DNA of 64,000 bases from Conexibacter sp. CPCC 205762 (GCF_030646155.1 NZ_JAUTDN010000032.1:1-64000); one strand, 5' to 3'. Counted from the stretch's first letter, positions 1-7,943 are shown. Numbers and translations are program-made. The notes: generated from the letters alone by a model not told the origin.

Positions 1-65
1 ACCTCGAGGTCCTGCGCGACCACCCGCTCACCACCCGCCGCTACTACCGGCGGATCGACTACTAG
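1..65 (+). CDS. C-terminal fragment of an unidentified protein
   Basis: The frame starting at base 3 is open from the window edge and ends at the TAG at 63-65. It encodes 20 residues ending RRYYRRIDY. The composition is arginine- and tyrosine-rich and the codons are GC3-rich like the genes around it. The body of the gene lies outside the window, so no family can be assigned. It converges on the hydrolase gene that ends at 93. Confidence 0.5.
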   Translation, partial: LEVLRDHPLTTRRYYRRIDY

Positions 66-92
66 GACGCGCCCGGCGGCGCGGCGCGATCC

Positions 93-881
93 TCAGCGGG
101 TGAAGCCGAGGATCAGCTGCGCCGCCTCCAGCGGCACGTCGAGCTGGGGGCAGTGGCCGACACCGTCCAGCTCGACCCAGTCGGCCTGCGGCAGCCCCTC
201 GCGGTAGCGGGCGGCCGCCGTCGGCCAGGCGAGGATCTTGTCCTCGTGGCCCCAGACGATCCGCAGCGGGCAGGCGATCCGCGACTGGTCCAGCGGCCAG
301 CCGCCCGCGCGCGCCAGCTCGATCAGCGGCGCGACCGCGTCGCAGGCGTCGACGCCGCGGATCATGTGCGCGACCAGCTCGGCCGGCACGTGCTGCCAGT
401 GCTCGGCGACGAGCGCGAGCGCCTGGCGGCGGCCGTCCTCGGTCGCCGCGATCGCGTCGGCGTGCGGCGCGATCTGCGCCAGCAGCGCCTTCATCTCGGT
501 GAAGTGGTCGAGCGTCGCGAGGTAGGAGTCGTCGCCCTCGGCCCAGCCGCCGGCCGGCGCCAGCGCGACCGCGGTGCGCGCCCGGCCGCGCGCGGCCAGC
601 TCCAGCGTCAGCCAGCCGCCGAGCGAGTTGCCGACGATGTGCGCCGTCTCCCAGCCGGCCTCGTCCATCAGCCGCTCGACGGCATCGGCGGCGAAGTCGA
701 TCGTCAGCGGCTGCGGCAGCGGCGGCCCGCCTGCGTGGCCGGGCAGCGCCGGCGCCAGCACCTCGTGCTGCGCCTCCAGCGCCGGCAGCACCAGCTCCCA
801 GGTGCGCCACGTGTCGGTGAAGCCGTGGAGGGCGACCAGCGGCTCACCGCTGCCGCCGCGATGGAACGGGGTGAAGGCCAT
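93..881 (-). CDS. alpha/beta-hydrolase fold protein
   Basis: A 262-aa protein of normal length for a single-domain alpha/beta hydrolase. Residues about 15-21 give the oxyanion segment VALHGFTD, and the nucleophile elbow is GNSLGG with Ser86. An acidic residue follows in WGHEDKI and the catalytic His in GVGHCPQLD, so the triad looks complete. There is no signal peptide or membrane segment, so it should be cytoplasmic. The substrate cannot be told; esterase, lipase-like or C-C hydrolase activity are all possible. A TACGCT hexamer lies 6 nt before the ATG, suggesting a leaderless mRNA. It is followed downstream by a gene on the other strand that ends at 65. Confidence 0.85.
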   Translation of the reverse strand: MAFTPFHRGGSGEPLVALHGFTDTWRTWELVLPALEAQHEVLAPALPGHAGGPPLPQPLTIDFAADAVERLMDEAGWETAHIVGNSLGGWLTLELAARGRARTAVALAPAGGWAEGDDSYLATLDHFTEMKALLAQIAPHADAIAATEDGRRQALALVAEHWQHVPAELVAHMIRGVDACDAVAPLIELARAGGWPLDQSRIACPLRIVWGHEDKILAWPTAAARYREGLPQADWVELDGVGHCPQLDVPLEAAQLILGFTR

Positions 882-887
882 CGCGGC

Positions 888-893
888 AGCGTA
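888..893 (-). promoter_or_regulatory. -10-like hexamer TACGCT, leaderless spacing
   Basis: On the minus strand TACGCT ends 6 nt before the hydrolase ATG. Transcription starting about 7 nt past a -10 would begin at or next to the A of the start codon. No Shine-Dalgarno sequence is visible between them. Confidence 0.35.
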
Positions 894-908
894 GTCGAGC
901 GCGGCGGC

Positions 909-1400
909 CTAGCCCTCCGGCGCGAACGAGTCGCGCAGCGCCTGCTCGTCGCTCGCGGACAGGTTCGTCTGGATCAGCTCCGCATGCGTGCCCTGGAAGG
1001 CGTCGCGGACGCGGTCGACGACGGCGCCGGAGGTGAGCACGAAGAGGGCCGATCTGCCCGGTCTGATCTCGGCGCGGACTCTCTCGATGAAGTCCTTGTC
1101 GATGCCGACGTTGGCGAGCGAGCCGCCGAGCGCGCCAGCCGCCGCCCCGACCGCCAGCCCCAGCAGCGGCACGAAGAAGATCAAGCCGAAGAGGAAGCCC
1201 CAGAAGGCGCCGCCGAGCGCGCCCTCGCCGGTCAGGTCGGCGAGGTGGCGGGTCTTCGGCTTCTTCCTGCCCTCCTCCCACGTGACGGTGGCGGCGTCGT
1301 GGAGTTGGATCAGCTCCTGCTTCTGCAGCTGCTGCAACGTCGCGACGGCGCCCTCGGCGCCGGCGGCGGTGTCGAATCTCCAGACGGAGAGGGTGGCCAT
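909..1400 (-). CDS. DUF1269-type membrane protein
   Basis: A 163-aa protein starting at the ATG at 1400, preceded by AAAGGA about 9 nt upstream. The N-terminal segment (VWRFDTAAGAEGA) and the middle glycine/alanine/phenylalanine-rich stretch (about residues 60-95, GALGGAFWGFLFGLIFF) match the DUF1269 family, which has one hydrophobic hairpin between two small alpha/beta halves. The C-terminal half ends in a conserved TNLSASDEQALRDSF-like motif. The family's biochemical role is not known. Several arginines use AGA, unlike most neighbouring cytoplasmic genes. The frame is open further upstream but that extension has no start-site support. Confidence 0.8.
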   Translation of the reverse strand: MATLSVWRFDTAAGAEGAVATLQQLQKQELIQLHDAATVTWEEGRKKPKTRHLADLTGEGALGGAFWGFLFGLIFFVPLLGLAVGAAAGALGGSLANVGIDKDFIERVRAEIRPGRSALFVLTSGAVVDRVRDAFQGTHAELIQTNLSASDEQALRDSFAPEG

Positions 1401-1457
1401 GTGACGGTCCTTTCGATCGTGACGACCGCGCGAGGCTCGCTGCCAGCGGGGTGACAC

Positions 1458-1482
1458 CGCCTCACCCGGGGTGGGTGAGGCG
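1458..1482 (-). terminator. hairpin, likely terminator of the 1490-2227 gene
   Basis: A perfect 10-bp inverted repeat, CGCCTCACCC and GGGTGAGGCG with a 5-nt loop, lies just past the stop of the secreted-protein gene that ends at 1490. There is no T-tract, which is common for terminators in high-GC actinobacteria. Confidence 0.5.
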
Positions 1483-1489
1483 CGCCGCC

Positions 1490-2227
1490 TCAGCCCTCGT
1501 GGGTGACGTCCAGCGTGCCGGTCACGAGCGTCTCGCTGGAGCCGGAGAAGCAGCCGACGCCGACCTCGTACTCCTCTCTGACCGGCTTGCCGCCGAAGCT
1601 GACCGGGGCGCTCGCGCCCGGCGCCGGGCGCAGCGTCGTGGCCCGGCGGCGCTCGCTGATCGCCGGCTGCAGGTCGGCGACCAGCTGGCCCCTGCTGAGG
1701 AAGACGACGTCGCCGAAGCCGCCTCTGTTGGTTCCGCTGGTCATCCAGTCGCCGTCGACGTGGCTCGGCTTCAGGTACTCGACGTCGACGACCTGCCGGT
1801 CGAGCACGACTCTCCTGCGCGATCTCGTCGTCAGCGTGCCGTCGCCGCCGGGCGTGCCGCTGCCGCTGAAGCTGTACTCGGTGAAGGTCGTCGCGGTCTC
1901 CGTGATCTCGCCCTTGTCGCCGAGCCCGGCGCACTTCGTTCTGATCGTCCCGGTGACGGTGATCGTGCCGCTGACGGAGTAGCGCAGGCCCTTTCTCGGC
2001 GGGTCGCGCGGGAGTCTCTGCTCGGGCGTCGGCGCGGCTCTTCTCTGCGCTCTTCTGTTCGCCGGCGGCTTTCTCTTCGCCGGCTTCGGCTTCGGCTTCT
2101 TCGGCTTCGCTCTGGCCTTGGCTCTCGCGGTCGCGGCGACGGGCTGCTGCGCGGTCGCGGCCGCGCTCAGCGGCAGTGCGGGCAGCAGCGCGGCGACGAC
2201 GGCGCTGGTGAGGATCGATGGGCGCAT
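1490..2227 (-). CDS. secreted protein of unknown function, basic linker
   Basis: A 245-aa protein with a Sec-type signal peptide (about residues 1-26, hydrophobic core ending SAAATAQQ). A Lys/Pro/Arg-rich linker (about 33-75) follows. The C-terminal domain, about 80-245, is rich in Thr, Ser and Gly and looks like an all-beta fold. Two cysteines are visible (in RTKCAGL and GVGCFSG) and might pair. I do not recognise the family. Arginine is often encoded by AGA here, the pattern seen in the other exported proteins of this window. Its role may be at the cell surface, but that is only inferred from the signal peptide. Confidence 0.7.
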   Translation of the reverse strand: MRPSILTSAVVAALLPALPLSAAATAQQPVAATARAKARAKPKKPKPKPAKRKPPANRRAQRRAAPTPEQRLPRDPPRKGLRYSVSGTITVTGTIRTKCAGLGDKGEITETATTFTEYSFSGSGTPGGDGTLTTRSRRRVVLDRQVVDVEYLKPSHVDGDWMTSGTNRGGFGDVVFLSRGQLVADLQPAISERRRATTLRPAPGASAPVSFGGKPVREEYEVGVGCFSGSSETLVTGTLDVTHEG

Positions 2228-2264
2228 GCGGCCACCGTCGCGCAGCCGCGCCGTCGCGACCAGC

Positions 2265-2296
2265 GCCGAACGGCCGAGCCACCTCGGCCGTTCGGC
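2265..2296 (-). terminator. strong hairpin terminator
   Basis: A perfect 14-bp inverted repeat (GCCGAACGGCCGAG and its complement, 4-nt loop) lies 16 bp beyond the stop codon of the exonuclease-family gene at 2313. It separates that gene from the next one on the same strand. No T-tract follows. Confidence 0.65.
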
Positions 2297-2312
2297 AGAG
2301 CCGTCCCTCGCC

Positions 2313-3455
2313 TTACGGCCGCAGCCGCAGCACGACGCCCGCGTGGTCGGACGGCCACAGCCGCCCGATCGGCGTCGCCGGGGTCCGGTTGAGCGGGTTG
2401 CGACCGGTCACCCAGCCCCACTGCACCGGCAGCGATCTGCCGTTCGCGGCGCGGCCGAAGACCATGTCGATGCGGTGGTTGAAGGCGGCCGCGGCGGCGG
2501 CCGGCGAGTCGTTCACCAGCTCGCTCAGCCCGGACGTGAAGCCGAGCGCGGCGGGCGCGAATCTGAGCCACTGGTCAGTAAAGCCGCCGGCGCCGGTGAT
2601 CAGCAGGTACGGGTCCTGGTGCGCTCTCGACTCGCCCGGCTTTCTGCTCGTGTCGAGCGGGTCGGAGTTGCAGTCGCAGACGACGACGGTCGGCCTGCCG
2701 GTCGGCGCGGCCGGGCCGGCGAGCAGCTCCGCCGCCTGCGCGTAGGCGACGTCGGAGGAGACCGACTCGAGATGGGTGTTGACGAAGCGGAAGGCACGGC
2801 CGTCCGCGCTCACGTCCGCCCAGTCGTAGCCGCGGATGAACTCCAGTCTCTGGCCGGCGACGACGAGCGGGATCCGCGTCACGTAGTTGCCGCCGCCGCT
2901 GGCGCTGACGGTCACGCCGCTGCCGACGCGGCGCAGGATCGCGTCCCGCATCGTCAGCCGCACGTTCTGCAGCGAGCCGCCGAGCACGGCCGGGCCGGAG
3001 ACGTCGGACTCCTGCTGCGCGTGGACGACCTCGTATCTGACGCCGATCGCCGCGAGGTCGCTCACGAGCGTGGTGAGGAAGTCGTAGTCGACGGTCGTCG
3101 CGGGCGTGCCGTCGAGCGGTCCGTGACGCCACAGCGCGACCTCCTGCAGGCCGATCAGGTCCGGCTGCGTCGCTGCGATCTCCAGCGCGAGCCGTCTCGA
3201 CCGCAGTGGGAAGCTCGTCTGGTCGACGATCGCGCGCAGGGTCGTGTTGGCGGCGACGAACGCCGGGCCCTGCTGCTCCGGCGGCAGGCCCTGTATCGCC
3301 TCCAGCGGGCGCATGATGTCGCCGCCGAGATAGAGGTTGCGCGTCATCACGGTGACGCCGTCGGCGTGCGCGAGCGCCGGTGCGGCGGTCGCGAGCACGA
3401 TCAGCGCGATGAGCGCGGCGACGATTCGCCGCGCGCGCAGGCGTGGGTCAGGCAC
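2313..3455 (-). CDS. secreted endonuclease/exonuclease/phosphatase-family protein
   Basis: A 380-aa protein. The GTG at 3455 is chosen because GGAGGAGGGG lies upstream and a signal peptide starts there (basic RLRARR, hydrophobic core, cleavage near AHA). The EEP-fold metal and catalytic motifs appear in order: RNLYLGGD, LIGLQEV (metal-binding Glu), NTHLES, CDCNSDP (D-x-N) and WPSDHAGV (Asp/His pair) close to the C-terminus. Such enzymes cut phosphodiesters in nucleic acids, sphingomyelin or inositol phosphates. Export suggests an extracellular substrate, perhaps DNA or lipid. Arginines are often AGA. The gene sits downstream of a P450 on the same strand, 62 bp away. Confidence 0.85.
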   Translation of the reverse strand: MPDPRLRARRIVAALIALIVLATAAPALAHADGVTVMTRNLYLGGDIMRPLEAIQGLPPEQQGPAFVAANTTLRAIVDQTSFPLRSRRLALEIAATQPDLIGLQEVALWRHGPLDGTPATTVDYDFLTTLVSDLAAIGVRYEVVHAQQESDVSGPAVLGGSLQNVRLTMRDAILRRVGSGVTVSASGGGNYVTRIPLVVAGQRLEFIRGYDWADVSADGRAFRFVNTHLESVSSDVAYAQAAELLAGPAAPTGRPTVVVCDCNSDPLDTSRKPGESRAHQDPYLLITGAGGFTDQWLRFAPAALGFTSGLSELVNDSPAAAAAAFNHRIDMVFGRAANGRSLPVQWGWVTGRNPLNRTPATPIGRLWPSDHAGVVLRLRP

Positions 3456-3517
3456 GGGGTTCCCCTCCTCCGTCGATCTCGCAGGCGGCAGCCCCTGCGC
3501 CCCCTGCGCTCCGTTAA

Positions 3518-4855
3518 TCAGACTAACGAAAGCGCGGGCGCTTGCGTGGGAACCTGCGCGCGGCGGCGGATCCGCGCCATCCCGCCGCCGGCCGGTGCCC
3601 ACGCGACGCCGCGGAACTGCCACGGCTCGTCAGGCGCGCGGGTCGGCAGCAGCTCGACGTTGCTCAGCAGCACGCGCAGCACGACGTCCAGCTCCATGTG
3701 CGCGAAGGTCGCGCCGATGCAGCGGCGGATGCCGCCGCCGAAGGGGATCCACGAGTAGGTCTCGGGACGGGCGTTGAGGAAGCGGTCGGGGTCGAACACG
3801 TCCGGGTTGGGGAAGAGCCGCGGGTCGTAGTGCGTGAGGCCGGCGCTGAGGCCGATCAGCACGCCCTTCGGCAGCGTGTAGCCGCCGACCTCGTACGGTC
3901 TGCGCGTGTGGCGGCCGGCGAAGGCGATCACCGGTCGCATCCGCTGGACCTCGCGGATCGTCGCCTCGCGCAGCGCTCTGCCGCCGGCGTCGGCCTCCTC
4001 GACGAGGCGGGCGAGGACCGCCGGGTGGCGGCGCAGCCGCTCGACCGCCCACGCGAGCGTGTGCGCGGTCGTCTCGTGGCCGGCGGCGAGCATCGTCACG
4101 AGCTGGTCGCGGATCTCCTCGTTGGTCAGCTCGCTGCCGTCGCCGTGGCGCGCCTGGACCATCAGCGCGAGCACGTCCTGGCGCGCGGCGACCTGCGGGT
4201 CGGTGCGCGCGTCGTGGATGAGGTCGTCGAGGATCGCGTCGACCTGCGCGCGCAGGCGCAGGAAGCGGCCCCACGGGCTGAGCGGTCCCCAGTCTCTCTG
4301 CAGCCGCGGGAAGCGCGAGAGGCTCTGGCCCAGCTCGGTCCAGCGCGGCAGCAGCTGCTCCAGCCGCGCCATCCGCTCGCCGGAGGCGCCGAAGACGGTC
4401 TGCAATATCGCCTTCAACGTGATTCTCTGCATCGCCTCGGCGGTCGCGAACTCGACGTCCTCGGGCCACAGCGCGATCTGCTCGCGCGCGATCGCCTCGA
4501 TCTGCGGCTCGTACGCTCTCATCCGCTGGCCCTTGAACGGCGGCAGCAGCAGCTTGCGCTGCTCCATGTGCTGCTCCTCGTCGATCCCGAGCAGCGAGTT
4601 GTTGCCGAGCACCTTGCGCAGCGGGCTCTGGCTGCCGGCGTGGAGCGTCTTCGGGTCGGCCATGAAGACCTGCTTGATCAGGTCCGGGTCCGAGAGCACG
4701 ACGAGCCGCCCGAGGCCGGCCATGTTGACCGAGAAGATCGGCCCGTAGCGGCGCCGGTTGCGCTCCAGGAACGGGCGCTGGCGGGTCAACATGCCCACCG
4801 TCTGCAGCGCCTTCGGCATCCGCGGGCCGGGCGGCATCCCTCTGCTCGGGCTCAT
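3518..4855 (-). CDS. cytochrome P450
   Basis: A 445-aa haem-thiolate monooxygenase with the full set of motifs: I-helix AAGHETTAH, K-helix ExxR (in IREVQRMRP) and the haem loop FGGGIRRCIG with the axial Cys. It has no N-terminal anchor, so it should be soluble and need a separate ferredoxin and reductase, neither of which is nearby. The N-terminus (proline-rich, then ERNRRRYGPIF) and HMEQRKLLLPPF resemble the second P450 of this window (52059-53501), and the two look like one CYP family. A dyad-rich control region lies upstream. Substrate unknown. AGA codons are frequent for a cytoplasmic protein. Confidence 0.95.
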   Translation of the reverse strand: MSPSRGMPPGPRMPKALQTVGMLTRQRPFLERNRRRYGPIFSVNMAGLGRLVVLSDPDLIKQVFMADPKTLHAGSQSPLRKVLGNNSLLGIDEEQHMEQRKLLLPPFKGQRMRAYEPQIEAIAREQIALWPEDVEFATAEAMQRITLKAILQTVFGASGERMARLEQLLPRWTELGQSLSRFPRLQRDWGPLSPWGRFLRLRAQVDAILDDLIHDARTDPQVAARQDVLALMVQARHGDGSELTNEEIRDQLVTMLAAGHETTAHTLAWAVERLRRHPAVLARLVEEADAGGRALREATIREVQRMRPVIAFAGRHTRRPYEVGGYTLPKGVLIGLSAGLTHYDPRLFPNPDVFDPDRFLNARPETYSWIPFGGGIRRCIGATFAHMELDVVLRVLLSNVELLPTRAPDEPWQFRGVAWAPAGGGMARIRRRAQVPTQAPALSLV

Positions 4856-4897
4856 CGGTCGGTCGCTCCTCGCTGGCTCTCTCGGACTGGCTCGGGA

Positions 4898-4919
4898 ACT
4901 GGCTGGTACGCCAGTGTAC
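4898..4919. promoter_or_regulatory. overlapping dyads upstream of the P450 gene, possible operator
   Basis: ACTGGC (4898-4903) and GCCAGT (4910-4915) form a perfect 6-bp inverted repeat with 6-nt spacing. GTAC at 4906-4909 and 4916-4919 forms a second, overlapping repeat. The element lies 43-64 bp before the P450 start, between divergent genes. On the minus strand it contains ACTGGCG next to GTAC, which also occurs in the control region of the second P450. Confidence 0.4.
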
Positions 4920-4948
4920 CGCGATCGGGCGCGGCTCGCGGCGGCTGC

Positions 4949-4967
4949 TGCGACGAAAGTCCCATTG
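4949..4967. promoter_or_regulatory. GTCCCATTG control element, copy 1
   Basis: The bases AAGTCCCATTG at 4957-4967 recur exactly upstream of the paralogous gene at 7411. Here the left half is TGCGAC, a diverged version of the TGGGAC half of the perfect dyad at 7328-7345. It lies about 38 bp before the start of the secreted protein gene. It is probably bound by the NarL-type response regulator encoded between the two copies. Confidence 0.5.
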
Positions 4968-5003
4968 CGAGGCGGACGCGGTCCGCGCCAGGGTTGGAGC
5001 TCG

Positions 5004-5384
5004 ATGCATCGCCTCCTCGCCGCCCTCGTGCTCGCGCTTCTGCTCGCGACCGCCTCCGCCGCTCACGCCCGCGGTGGCGGCGGCGAGGCGCGCGCGAACG
5101 GCGTCTGCGGCCGCGGCGCCTCCGCCGAGCTGCGGCTGAAGGGCGACGACGGCGCGATCCGGGTCGAGCTGCGGATCAAGGGCCGCAGCCGCGGCGACCG
5201 CTGGCGCGTCGCGCTCGTGCACGAGCGGCGCGTCTCCTGGCGCGGCACGATCCGCGCCGGCGGCGGCGGCGAGGCGCGCCTGCGCCGCACCCTCCCCGAC
5301 TACGCCGGCGCCGACGAGATCTCAGCGCTCGCGACTGGCCCGCGCGGCCTCAGCTGCCGCGCGACCGCGACGCTCGGCGGCTAG
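5004..5384 (+). CDS. small secreted two-cysteine protein, paralogue of 7411-7884
   Basis: A 126-aa protein with a signal peptide (residues 1-22, ending AHA). The start at 5004 is chosen because the signal peptide begins there and GGAG lies just upstream. The mature part has Cys35 and a Cys about eight residues from the end. Between them lies a pattern shared with the protein at 7411-7884: DDG.I near the start, W.V.L, D.ISA.A, P.G..C.A.ATL. The family is unknown to me. Its stop codon overlaps that of the response regulator on the other strand (shared CTAG at 5381-5384). The conserved element upstream and its paralogue suggest it belongs to the two-component system's regulon. Confidence 0.75.
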   Translation: MHRLLAALVLALLLATASAAHARGGGGEARANGVCGRGASAELRLKGDDGAIRVELRIKGRSRGDRWRVALVHERRVSWRGTIRAGGGGEARLRRTLPDYAGADEISALATGPRGLSCRATATLGG

Positions 5385-6010
5385 GAGGAGCGCCCCAGCC
5401 CGTGGCGCTCGGCCCACAGCGCCGCCTGGGTGCGGTCGGTCACGTCGAGCGCGCGGAAGATGCTGGTCAGGTGCGACTTGACGGTCTTCTCGCTGATCTC
5501 CAGGCGGCGGGCGATCAGCTTGTTCGGGAGGCCCTCGACGAGCAGCTCGAGCACCTCGCGCTCGCGCGCCGAGAGGGCCGCGAGCGGGTCGGGGGCGGAG
5601 CGGGCGGTGAGGATCGTGCGGGCGGCGCGCGGGTCGAGCGGGGACTCGCCGCGCGCGGCGGCGCGGATGCCCTCCGCGACCTGCTCGGCCTCGACGTCCT
5701 TGAGCAGGTAGCCGCAGGCGCCGGCCTCCAGCGCGCCGACGATCCGCGGGCGGTCGGAGAACGAGGTCAGCACCAGCACGGCCGTCGAGGGGCGCTCGGC
5801 GAGGATCCGGCGGGTCGCCTCGATCCCGTCCATCACCGGCATCTCCAGATCCATCAGGACGACGTCGGGCTCGACCTTCAAGGTCTGCTCCAGCGCCTCG
5901 GCGCCGTCGGAGGCGACGCCGACCAGCTCGATCCCGTCGAGCGCGCCGATCAGCCGCCCGAGGCCGTCGCGGATCACCCCGTGGTCGTCGGCCAGCAGGA
6001 CGCGGATCAT
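5381..6010 (-). CDS. NarL/FixJ-family response regulator
   Basis: A 209-aa regulator. The receiver domain (about 1-120) has the acidic pair Asp8-Asp9, the phospho-acceptor Asp54 in LMDLEMP and the Lys in YLLKD. A LuxR-type helix-turn-helix occupies about 140-200 (LSAREREVLELL, KLIARRLEISEKTVKSHL). Its start overlaps the kinase stop by 4 bp (ATGA), so the pair is translationally coupled. The likely target is the GTCCCAT element found upstream of the kinase and of both small secreted-protein genes. The stimulus is unknown. Confidence 0.93.
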   Translation of the reverse strand: MIRVLLADDHGVIRDGLGRLIGALDGIELVGVASDGAEALEQTLKVEPDVVLMDLEMPVMDGIEATRRILAERPSTAVLVLTSFSDRPRIVGALEAGACGYLLKDVEAEQVAEGIRAAARGESPLDPRAARTILTARSAPDPLAALSAREREVLELLVEGLPNKLIARRLEISEKTVKSHLTSIFRALDVTDRTQAALWAERHGLGRSS

Positions 6011-7296
6011 GTCGGCAGCTCCAGTTCGACGGCGGTTCCGGCGCCCGGCGCGGAGCGCACGTCCAGTCTTCCCCCGGCCCGCTCGGCGAGCCCCTCCAGC
6101 AGCGTCAGGCCGACGTGGCCGGCGGCCGCGCTGCGCTCGCGCGTCTGCGCGTCGAAACCGCTGCCGTCGTCGGACACGCGCAGTCGCACGCGCCCGTTCG
6201 CCGGCCGCGTGAGCGCGATCTCGACCCGTCTCGGCGCGCCGTGCTGGAGCGCGTTGCGGACCGCCTCGCGCGCCGTCCGGTAGAGCAGCGCGGCAGGCTC
6301 GGCGCCGGGCGAGGCGGCCTCTTCCTCGACGTCGAGCGACGTCGTCAGGCCCGCGGCCGCGAACGGGCTCAGCAGGTCGCTCAACGCCACCTCCAGCCCG
6401 GCCGCGTCGAGGTTGGGCGGATGGATCTCGACCAGCAGCGTGCGCAGGTCGCGGACGCCCTGGCGCAGCCGCGCGGTCGCGTCGTCGAGCACGTCGGCGT
6501 CGTCGGCGTCGCCGCGGGCGCGCGCCTCGGCTGCCAGCGGCGCGAGGCCGAAGGCGACGCCGGCGAGGTCCTGCACGACGCCGTCGTGGAGGTCGGCGGC
6601 GATCTGGCCGCGCTCGCGCGCGGAGGCCTCGATCGCGCTGGAGAGCAGCGCCTCGCGCTCACGGTGGTCGCGCTGCAGGCGCCGTTGCAGCGACCACGCG
6701 AACGGCAGCTGGAACAGCAGCAGCACGACCAGCCCGCCGAGCAGCGCCGGCGCGAAGGCGCGCAGCAGCCGCGAGCGGTCGGCGCTGATCGAGCTGAAGC
6801 GCTGGTAGATCTCGAACAGCACCTGCGTGCCGTTCGGCGTGCGGATCGTCGTGTGCGCCTCCAGCAGCTTGCCCTCCGGCCGCTCGTACCTGTTCTCCGG
6901 CCGCGACAGGTCGCTCAGCTCGGCCTCCGAGCCGCCGTGCTCGAACAGCTCGCGCTCGTCCGCGCCGAGCACGAATCTTCTGCCGATCAGCTGCGGGACG
7001 TCGGAGTAGAGGACGCTGCCGTCCTTGGTCCACAGCTTCACGCGCACGACCGAGCCGGTCAGCACCTGCCCGAGCACGAGGTCGTCGAGTCTCCGCAGCG
7101 CCGCTCTGTCGCCGGTCAGCACGCCGTCGCTCAGCCCCGCCGCCTCGACCACGCGCCCGGCCGCCTCGACCCGTTCGCGCGTGTCGTGCTCGGCCTCGTC
7201 GATCGCTATCTGCCGCAGCGCGAGGAAGCCGCCGCCGACGACCACCACGAGCGCCGCCAGGCTGCCGAGCATGAAGCGCAGGAACACGCGCTCCAT
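6007..7296 (-). CDS. membrane sensor histidine kinase, DesK/NarX type
   Basis: A 429-aa kinase. Transmembrane helices lie at about 10-29 and 182-201, flanking an extracytoplasmic sensor of about 150 residues. The HisKA_3 dimerisation segment has the phospho-acceptor His237 in ADLHDGVVQDL, and the C-terminus is a HATPase domain (NALQHGAP N-box, SDDGSGFD, GHVGLTLL). The ATG at 7296 starts directly before the first helix. It forms an operon with the response regulator. A perfect dyad at 7328-7345 lies about 31 bp before its start and suggests autoregulation. It is divergent from the secreted-protein gene at 7411, whose product may act in or on the same envelope process. Confidence 0.93.
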   Translation of the reverse strand: MERVFLRFMLGSLAALVVVVGGGFLALRQIAIDEAEHDTRERVEAAGRVVEAAGLSDGVLTGDRAALRRLDDLVLGQVLTGSVVRVKLWTKDGSVLYSDVPQLIGRRFVLGADERELFEHGGSEAELSDLSRPENRYERPEGKLLEAHTTIRTPNGTQVLFEIYQRFSSISADRSRLLRAFAPALLGGLVVLLLFQLPFAWSLQRRLQRDHREREALLSSAIEASARERGQIAADLHDGVVQDLAGVAFGLAPLAAEARARGDADDADVLDDATARLRQGVRDLRTLLVEIHPPNLDAAGLEVALSDLLSPFAAAGLTTSLDVEEEAASPGAEPAALLYRTAREAVRNALQHGAPRRVEIALTRPANGRVRLRVSDDGSGFDAQTRERSAAAGHVGLTLLEGLAERAGGRLDVRSAPGAGTAVELELPT

Positions 7297-7327
7297 CTTG
7301 CCGCTCCGGCGGTCAGCGCGCACGGCG

Positions 7328-7347
7328 ATGGGACCTAAGTCCCATTG
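7328..7347. promoter_or_regulatory. perfect dyad ATGGGAC-CTAA-GTCCCAT, copy 2 of the element
   Basis: A 7+7 bp perfect inverted repeat with a 4-nt spacer lies between the divergent kinase and secreted-protein genes. Its right half plus flank (AAGTCCCATTG) is identical to bases upstream of the paralogous gene at 5004. The symmetry and spacing suit a dimeric NarL-type regulator. Confidence 0.6.
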
Positions 7348-7410
7348 AGAACCCGACCGGCGCGGGCGCAGCATGACCGTCACTGCTTCCCGGCCACAGG
7401 AGTTCACGAC

Positions 7411-7884
7411 ATGCCCTTCAAGTTCGGTAGATACATGGTCCTCGGCGCGGTCCTCGCCGCGACTGCGGCGACCCCCGCCGTCGCGCTCGCCAAGCACGGC
7501 GCCGACGACGGCCCCGGCGATGACCGCGGCGGGCGTCAGGAGCAGGGCGACGACAACGGCGGCCGGCGCGATCGCGACCGCGACGAGAAGCGCGTCGCGG
7601 GCCGCTGCGACGGCCGCTCGACCAGCAAGCTGAAGGTCAAGCACGACGACGGCCGCATCGAGGCCGAGTTCGAGGTCGACCAGAACCGCAACGGCGTCAC
7701 CTGGGGCGTCCAGCTGCGCCGCAACGGCCGCGTCGTCGTCTCGACCAGCGCGACCACGCGCGCGCCCTCCGGCTCCTTCAGCGTCGAGCGCAAGCTCGCC
7801 CGCGGCAGCGGCAGCAGCGACCGCATCTCCGCGCGCGCCGTCAGCCCGTCCGGCGAGGTCTGCAGCGCCGCCGCGACGCTCTGA
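7411..7884 (+). CDS. small secreted acidic/basic protein, paralogue of 5004-5384
   Basis: A 157-aa protein with AGGAG 8 nt before the ATG. The signal peptide (about 1-27) ends ALAKHG. A highly charged low-complexity region (Asp, Gly, Arg; about 28-60) follows, then a domain of about 95 residues with Cys at both ends (GRCDGRS and EVCSAAATL). That domain aligns with the protein at 5004-5384 through DDG.I..E, W.V.L, D.ISA.A and the final A.ATL. It is divergently transcribed from the kinase and shares its dyad. Function unknown; inferred to be an output of the two-component system. Confidence 0.75.
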   Translation: MPFKFGRYMVLGAVLAATAATPAVALAKHGADDGPGDDRGGRQEQGDDNGGRRDRDRDEKRVAGRCDGRSTSKLKVKHDDGRIEAEFEVDQNRNGVTWGVQLRRNGRVVVSTSATTRAPSGSFSVERKLARGSGSSDRISARAVSPSGEVCSAAATL

Positions 7885-7943
7885 GCAGCGGACGTCCGCA
7901 CCCCGCTGAGGGGGTCGAACGTCCGAAGGTCCCCGTCGCGCGC

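Noticed and set aside
7888..7899. Palindrome GCGGACGTCCGC past the small secreted-protein gene
   Set aside because: It has no loop, lies just past a stop codon, and short GC palindromes are common in this sequence; no regulator can be linked to it.
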